A stretch of DNA of 9,803 bases from Candidatus Aenigmatarchaeota archaeon. GTDB lineage: Archaea; Aenigmatarchaeota; Aenigmatarchaeia; QMZP01. Under the pieces are notes generated by a model. The model was not told the DNA's origin, searched no databases, and worked only from the letters and a program-made list of their open reading frames with translations. Of the stretch, positions 6,312 to 9,803 are shown one piece after another (within the stretch, counting starts at the first letter, position 1; every line of letters starts with the position of its first letter). Both the position numbers and the translations under genes were made by a program. The stretch lies in contig CP070801.1 in assembly GCA_020343575.1 (NCBI GenBank), positions 348,317 through 358,119 of the forward strand, written 5' to 3'.

Positions 6312-6764
6312 ATGGAAGAAGAGGAAAGGGAATATCTAAGAGAGTCAGCAGAACCGGAAGAGGAACCTGTAAACTTGGAAACAACTAGAAAATTAATGGA
6401 AGAGAAGACAAGGGCTGCTCTTTTTGAGAAGATAATAACGCCGGACATGCACGAACAGATTAAATACTTCATGGCAGACAAAACAGAAGTAACACCATTC
6501 ACTAAGGAGCTAAGGACTTCATTCTTGAATCCTCCTGCTATTGAGATGGTTGAGGAGCTGTCTGATATATCAAAGGCGTTGTTCAAGGTGGGAGCAGAGA
6601 ATACATGCCTTACATTACTGCAGCATAGGGATACAATACTATCTGTAGCGACATCTAACAAAGCTCTGTTGCTAAGATTAATGCAAACTGAGTATAAATT
6701 TCAAAAACTAGATACAGGTAGCAAGAAAAAGGATTTCTTTAAAAGAGGGGGTGAGGAACAATGA
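6312..6764 (+). CDS. 150-aa soluble protein of unknown function
   Basis: GGGGGTGAG at 6298-6306 is a strong ribosome binding site for the ATG at 6312. The protein is predicted soluble and helical. Its first 20 residues are very acidic (MEEEEREYLRESAEPEEEP) and its end is basic (GSKKKDFFKRGGEEQ). The middle contains a hydrophobic, helix-forming segment (EMVEELSDISKALFKVGAEN and the LLQHRDTIL region). No signal peptide, membrane helix or catalytic motif is seen. The stop overlaps the next ATG, tying it to the membrane protein and the ATPase further down. An assembly or adaptor role is inference; no family was recognised. Confidence 0.7.
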   Translation: MEEEEREYLRESAEPEEEPVNLETTRKLMEEKTRAALFEKIITPDMHEQIKYFMADKTEVTPFTKELRTSFLNPPAIEMVEELSDISKALFKVGAENTCLTLLQHRDTILSVATSNKALLLRLMQTEYKFQKLDTGSKKKDFFKRGGEEQ

Positions 6765-7393
6765 GCGTAATGGATACATTGGTAATAACAGTGATCTATG
6801 CTTTACCATTGGCTATGATTGGTGTTTATTACCTGACAACCAATCAGATCATACCGAGAGTGCAGAAATCAAGAGGAAGGCTATTGGTCTTGCAGTTGAA
6901 GCCTAATGGTGGGTTCAGTAAGTTCTATGGGAAGCCGATAATAGAGAACGTAACCGAGAAGATCCCGACAAAGGTTAAAAAGAAATACACAGACCCAGAA
7001 ACAGGTGAAGTAACCGAGAAGGAAGAGGTTGAAGAGATTGATACACCTGTGTCAGGGGGTTTCATAAAGAGAAAGGGAAAGGAACTGCAGTTCTTCAATA
7101 CACCTGACTTGGTATATGACTACATGAACACAAAGATGACAATGTATGATACAGAAGGCAACCAAGTCTCTATTAACCTTGCAAAGAGGATAATGCCTAC
7201 GGTTTCGCCCAAGCTGCTTGACAGCCTGGTAACAAGAGTATGGAACGCTGGAAGGGCAACGAAGTTCACGCAGAAGAAGGATGTGCTGTTCTTGGCATTG
7301 ATAGCTGCAGGAGCATCAGGACTCAGCTTGATACTGCTGTTCACAATACTGCAGATATTGGAAGGTTTGCCAATATGTGTGATGGGGGGTTGA
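6761..7393 (+). CDS. 210-aa membrane protein with cytoplasmic domain between two helices
   Basis: ATG at 6761 overlaps the previous stop and has GGGGGTGAGG at 6747-6756. A membrane helix at about residues 5-25 is followed by a basic stretch (PRVQKSRGR), a mostly beta cytoplasmic domain (LLVLQLKPNGGFSKFYGKPI, with a charged loop KKKYTDPETGEVTEKEEVEE), a helical part (SPKLLDSLVTRVW), and a second helix at about 174-200. Positive charge next to both helices puts the central domain inside. Such a protein could dock the downstream ATPase or the genome at the membrane during particle assembly. No known family was recognised, so function stays open. Confidence 0.7.
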   Translation: MSVMDTLVITVIYALPLAMIGVYYLTTNQIIPRVQKSRGRLLVLQLKPNGGFSKFYGKPIIENVTEKIPTKVKKKYTDPETGEVTEKEEVEEIDTPVSGGFIKRKGKELQFFNTPDLVYDYMNTKMTMYDTEGNQVSINLAKRIMPTVSPKLLDSLVTRVWNAGRATKFTQKKDVLFLALIAAGASGLSLILLFTILQILEGLPICVMGG

Positions 7394-7394
7394 C

Positions 7395-7847
7395 ATGGAT
7401 TTAATGTCCCCATCACCGCTAAAAAAACCTGAGGAAAAGAAGAAAGGTGAGAAATCAACTGGATACCTATCAGAATTTAATATGTCTCAGTTGAGTATGT
7501 TTAGACTTGATATTATGCAAAAGGAAGCTGATAGGTATTCAATTATGTGCGGAAACCTTGAGTTCAGAAATCTAATACCGTATGTGAATACATTAAAGGC
7601 AATATACAGATATGTCAGGACACTGATGAATAAGAACCAACAGAGTGAATATGATAATAAATTTGAAGAGTTTAGGAAGATATTGTATTCAGGCAAGAAA
7701 ACGCATATATGGAATACTTATGTAGAGATAGAACAGCTCCACACAAAGATAATACAGCTCATGTTCGAGAGAGGCCTTATGTGGTCAGTCTCGAAGGATA
7801 AGAAGTATGCAGAGCATTACATGAAGCCGGAGTATAGGGATATGTGA
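7395..7847 (+). CDS. 150-aa soluble helical protein of unknown function
   Basis: ATG at 7395 sits one base after the previous stop, with GGGGGGT at 7384-7390 as ribosome binding site. The first 22 residues are Pro/Lys-rich and probably disordered (SPSPLKKPEEKKKGEK). The rest is predicted helical with many Tyr, Met and Gln residues (TLKAIYRYVRTLMNKNQQSE and EIEQLHTKIIQLMFERG). No signal peptide, membrane helix or catalytic motif is visible. It lies between the two-helix membrane protein and the ATPase, 4 nt from the latter, suggesting a partner of that ATPase. No family was recognised. Confidence 0.7.
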   Translation: MDLMSPSPLKKPEEKKKGEKSTGYLSEFNMSQLSMFRLDIMQKEADRYSIMCGNLEFRNLIPYVNTLKAIYRYVRTLMNKNQQSEYDNKFEEFRKILYSGKKTHIWNTYVEIEQLHTKIIQLMFERGLMWSVSKDKKYAEHYMKPEYRDM

Positions 7848-7851
7848 TTGA

Positions 7852-8790
7852 ATGAAAACAACTAGATGGCGACCAATACCTAAAGGAGGGAATCTGGTAA
7901 AGATACAGTTAGAGGACTTGATAGGTAAATGGATAGAAAGGTCACAGATTGAGAAAGATTCGCATGTGGCAATCTCTGGTGATGAAGGTGACGGTAAGAG
8001 CCATCTTGAATCACAGATAATAACAAAGTATCCAGGTGCAACCCTGAAGGACAATATAATCTATACAAACAATCCAGATGAATTTTATTACAAGTATGAT
8101 AATATGGAAGTTGGTTCCTGTATGGGTCTAGATGATGCACTTAACATGATAGACAGGGTTGATTGGCATAAGCTTGAAGTAAGGGATTTTGTCAAGCATG
8201 TTCGGGGAAAGGTTAGGGTAGAGAAACGAGCAACGTTCATTTACAATGTCCAGTTGTTCCGTGATCTCCATCCCTATTGGCGCAACCATAGAATCCGTTA
8301 TTGGATTGAACTCACCCCCAGAGAATGGTTTGACAACATGAACTTCGCTTATGTGCTGGAAAGGGCCAGAGTGCCATTCATCACAGGGAGAAGGGATGGT
8401 TGGCTGCTGGATGAAAATGAAAAGACATGGCTTAACTATATGAAGGGTGGAAATGTTATCCCTCAGCATTATGTGAATATGCTCCAAAACCATCCCTTCT
8501 ATATAGGGGAGTTCAGGTTCAAGAAGAACGACAGTATCTTGGAGAGGTACAAGAGGCATAGGGCTGATGCTACTGAGGAGTGGCGAATGGAAGAACCTCC
8601 TCCGAAGAAGGATAAGATTGCTAAGCTCCAGGAGATAATAGACAAACAGAACAAACTCATGTATGAGAGGGGTATCAAGCAGAAAGACATAGGTGAACAA
8701 ATTGGTCGATCACCACAAGCTGTACATACAAGTGTACAAAGGGGTGAATTTTTATCCCAAATACCAACGCCCACTATAGATCATAGATAA
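7852..8790 (+). CDS. P-loop ATPase with C-terminal helix-turn-helix (Zot/FtsK-like packaging or assembly ATPase)
   Basis: Residues 38-51 hold a Walker A motif (HVAISGDEGDGKSH; G43-x4-G48-K49-S50). A Walker B-like segment follows at 87-96 (VGSCMGLDDA, acidic pair D94/D95). The region to about 155 has the pattern of small viral assembly ATPases: RDFVKHVRGK, then ATFIYNVQLFRDLHPYW with Q134 and D138, and the HRIRYWIEL strand. Residues about 272-300 read as a helix-turn-helix (GIKQKDIGEQIGRSPQAVHTSV), with a charged linker before it. Related ATPases in inoviruses and many archaeal viruses move DNA or drive virion extrusion; here no membrane helix is visible, so membrane contact may come through the upstream 210-aa protein. 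The DNA-binding tail is unusual. The gene is last in its operon and 4 nt from the preceding stop. Confidence 0.75.
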   Translation: MKTTRWRPIPKGGNLVKIQLEDLIGKWIERSQIEKDSHVAISGDEGDGKSHLESQIITKYPGATLKDNIIYTNNPDEFYYKYDNMEVGSCMGLDDALNMIDRVDWHKLEVRDFVKHVRGKVRVEKRATFIYNVQLFRDLHPYWRNHRIRYWIELTPREWFDNMNFAYVLERARVPFITGRRDGWLLDENEKTWLNYMKGGNVIPQHYVNMLQNHPFYIGEFRFKKNDSILERYKRHRADATEEWRMEEPPPKKDKIAKLQEIIDKQNKLMYERGIKQKDIGEQIGRSPQAVHTSVQRGEFLSQIPTPTIDHR

Positions 8791-8814
8791 TAAAATAACT
8801 TATAGGGAGTATGA

Positions 8815-8822
8815 TTTTTTTT
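8815..8822 (+). terminator. T-run terminator after the ATPase gene
   Basis: Eight consecutive T residues lie 25 nt after the ATPase stop codon. Archaeal transcription ends efficiently at T-rich stretches without a required hairpin, and a new TATA box follows, so this is the probable end of the rightward virion operon. Confidence 0.5.
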
Positions 8823-8835
8823 GAAATATCCTATA

Positions 8836-8855
8836 TTTAGGAAGGATTTCCTGAA
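8836..8855. promoter_or_regulatory. Inverted repeat upstream of the early-type operon, possible operator
   Basis: AGGAA-GGAT-TTCCT (8839-8852) is a perfect 5-bp inverted repeat; the outer bases TT/AA also pair across one mismatch. It lies about 20 bp upstream of the TATA-like box, where an archaeal regulator could bind. The 42-aa zinc-finger protein of the following operon or the ATPase tail are possible binders, but nothing in the sequence proves this. Confidence 0.35.
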
Positions 8856-8873
8856 ATGCCGTGAAACCGGAAG

Positions 8874-8883
8874 CTTTATAAAC
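8874..8883 (+). promoter_or_regulatory. TATA box of the regulation/integration operon
   Basis: CTTTATAAAC is preceded by a purine-rich BRE-like stretch (CCGGAAG). A start about 26 bp on, near 8904, would give a very short leader that begins at the AAGGTG ribosome binding site of the 38-aa ORF. This is the best-formed promoter in the window. Confidence 0.55.
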
Positions 8884-8916
8884 TCTAAGGAGAATTATAT
8901 AGCAAAGGTGTATATT

Positions 8917-9033
8917 ATGATTAGAGGAGTATGTTTTAGACATGTCTGGGGATATTATAGATTCAAAAGTGAAGGTGAATATATTCGTATTATACCTGTC
9001 AGAGGATATGTAAGGGTGAGAAGACATGTCTGA
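8917..9033 (+). CDS. 38-aa basic, aromatic peptide
   Basis: The ATG at 8917 has AAGGTG at 8905-8910 and lies just behind the TATA box; the frame is open further upstream to a TTG at 8821, but that start would lie before the predicted promoter and lacks a ribosome binding site. The 38 residues are rich in Arg, Tyr and Val (RGVCFRHVWGYYRF at the start, RGYVRVRRHV at the end) and suggest a small beta structure. The gene ends 8 nt into the next one. No family was recognised; a small regulator is possible. Confidence 0.5.
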   Translation: MIRGVCFRHVWGYYRFKSEGEYIRIIPVRGYVRVRRHV

Positions 9034-9154
9034 CTATAACTGCTCAGTCTGCGGAGCCACGCTGCTGGATGATGTGTTCTATCACAACACCTGCAGCAGG
9101 ACCTGCGCCAGGATACTGTATGTGATAGAGTTCATAAGGGGAGGGTTGAAATGA
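9026..9154 (+). CDS. 42-aa zinc-finger protein
   Basis: ATG at 9026 overlaps the end of the 38-aa ORF and has GGGTGAG at 9014-9020. Four cysteines are placed C6-x2-C9-x13-C23-x3-C27 (NCSVCGATL, then NTCSRTCA), a treble-clef-like pattern in which the second pair is spaced as in CSxxC knuckles. A short helix follows (RILYVIEFIRGG). The stop overlaps the next ATG. Tiny zinc fingers of this kind in archaeal viruses and plasmids are usually DNA-binding regulators (general knowledge); the target here is unknown. Confidence 0.65.
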   Translation: MSDYNCSVCGATLLDDVFYHNTCSRTCARILYVIEFIRGGLK

Positions 9155-9321
9155 TTGAGAAAGAAGATAGACTGATAATAATATTTATTGGTGTTTTGTG
9201 GTTCGGAATACTAATATCTCACTATAATATTTTGTTTGGAATTTCGGTTGTTATAGTTGCTTGTTTATATGGTTTTGGAGTAGATAAAAATGATGCAAGA
9301 AACAGGCGGAAGCCCGATTAA
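9151..9321 (+). CDS. 56-aa two-helix membrane protein
   Basis: ATG at 9151 overlaps the zinc-finger stop (ATGA) and has GGGGAGGG upstream. Residues 8-23 (IIIFIGVLWFGILIS) and 26-42 (ILFGISVVIVACLYGFG) are two hydrophobic helices, followed by a charged tail (DKNDARNRRKPD). The end overlaps the start of the recombinase gene by 32 nt in another frame. AT content is higher than in the neighbouring recombinase, which may mean a different origin. No family was recognised. Confidence 0.6.
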   Translation: MIEKEDRLIIIFIGVLWFGILISHYNILFGISVVIVACLYGFGVDKNDARNRRKPD

Positions 9322-9803
9322 GGATGTGGCTGGGTATCTCCCCAGGGATAAGATCAAGCTTATTATTAACGCTGCAGTAGACAATCGAAGGGATTATGTT
9401 CTTCTGAATACGTTAGCACTGTCAGGCCGGAGGATCTCCGAGATAGTAGGCCTGCGGGAAGGCAAGGATGAATACGGCAAGTACAAGCGCCTTGACGAAC
9501 CTCTGGGGGGTTTAAGGCCCGCAGACCTCCTCGAAGGAAATTCTGTAGCCTGGATGATACTGAAGAAGAGGAACCGCCAGAGGGTAGTGAAAGCAATCCC
9601 AGCACGCCTCAGACGCTTGTTAGGTAACTATATAGCCTCTAGGGAGATACCTATGGATGCCCTGGTGTTCCCGATAACAGCAAGGAGGGTTGATCAGATA
9701 ATAAAGAAGTATGCGGAGAAAGTAGGCATAAGTCGGGTTGGATCTAGGCAGATGGGATGCCACGTCTTCAGGCATAGCTATGCAATCAGCCTGATAGACA
9801 AGC
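9290..9803 (+). CDS. Tyrosine recombinase/integrase, catalytic-domain-only (C-terminus beyond window)
   Basis: Residues 45-54 (SGRRISEIVG) contain the first catalytic arginine (R48) of tyrosine recombinases. The beta-hairpin Lys is probably K92 or K93 (ILKKRNRQRVV), and CHVFRHSYA gives the H158-x-x-R161-H162 box. The final His/Trp and the nucleophile Tyr should lie in the missing part. A TAG at 9281-9283 closes the frame upstream, so only about 20 residues precede the first catalytic helix: the usual N-terminal core-binding domain is absent. ATG at 9290 (or 9293) overlaps the membrane gene by 32 nt; GGAG is 10 nt upstream. The role is inferred to be site-specific integration, inversion or resolution of the element. 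GC is higher than in the upstream gene. Confidence 0.85.
   Translation, partial: MMQETGGSPIKDVAGYLPRDKIKLIINAAVDNRRDYVLLNTLALSGRRISEIVGLREGKDEYGKYKRLDEPLGGLRPADLLEGNSVAWMILKKRNRQRVVKAIPARLRRLLGNYIASREIPMDALVFPITARRVDQIIKKYAEKVGISRVGSRQMGCHVFRHSYAISLIDK

Noticed and set aside
6011..6661. 216-aa minus-strand open frame opposite the 5757-6764 genes
   Set aside because: It is Ser/Leu-rich, lacks a ribosome binding site and crosses three coupled genes on the plus strand; it is a shadow.
8128..8700. 190-aa minus-strand open frame opposite the ATPase
   Set aside because: The plus frame carries Walker A, Walker B and HTH motifs; the opposite frame has none.
8821..8916. N-terminal extension of the 38-aa ORF from TTG at 8821
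   Set aside because: It would start within the T-run and before the TATA box, without a ribosome binding site.
1..9803. CRISPR arrays, tRNA or rRNA genes, IS ends, attachment-site repeats
   Set aside because: No regularly spaced repeats, cloverleaf-like sequence, transposase or matching flanking repeats were seen by eye; attachment sites could lie outside the window.

Overview
The window looks like part of an archaeal virus or integrated provirus. Archaeal signals seen directly are GGTGA-type ribosome binding sites, AT-rich TATA-like boxes about 26 bp upstream of predicted transcript starts, a strong preference for AGA/AGG arginine and ATA isoleucine codons, and many N-x-S/T sequons in exported proteins. 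The host cannot be fixed from this sequence; a DPANN archaeon or a methanogen would fit. No rRNA, tRNA, CRISPR array, IS element or housekeeping gene is visible.

Layout. A divergent promoter region (about 2742-2832) splits the window. Leftward (minus strand) runs a tightly coupled operon: a 51-aa zinc ribbon, a 611-aa proline-rich and basic protein, a 35-aa very basic peptide, a 60-aa two-helix membrane protein, and an exported protein with a DUF2341-like domain that runs off the left edge. Rightward runs a long operon: two related small membrane proteins that are candidate major capsid or envelope proteins, a 57-aa two-helix membrane protein, a 525-aa exported fibre with a C1q/TNF-like C-terminus, two more exported or anchored proteins, a 46-aa basic ORF, three unknown proteins (150, 210 and 150 aa), and a P-loop ATPase with a C-terminal helix-turn-helix. 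A T-run then marks a probable end of transcription. After an intergenic region with an inverted repeat and a good TATA box, a short early-type operon follows: a 38-aa basic peptide, a 42-aa zinc-finger protein, a 56-aa membrane protein and a tyrosine recombinase cut by the right edge.

Interpretation. The right-hand ATPase plus membrane proteins plus secreted fibres form a virion and assembly module; the last operon looks like regulation and integration. The paired small membrane proteins share a C-terminal YIVPIGLLG helix, in the way the two capsid proteins of fuselloviruses (SSV1 VP1 and VP3) share theirs. A spindle-shaped, membrane-based virion is therefore my leading hypothesis; pleolipovirus-like or inovirus-like particles are alternatives. 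Most genes have no function I can name, so much of this system may be undescribed.
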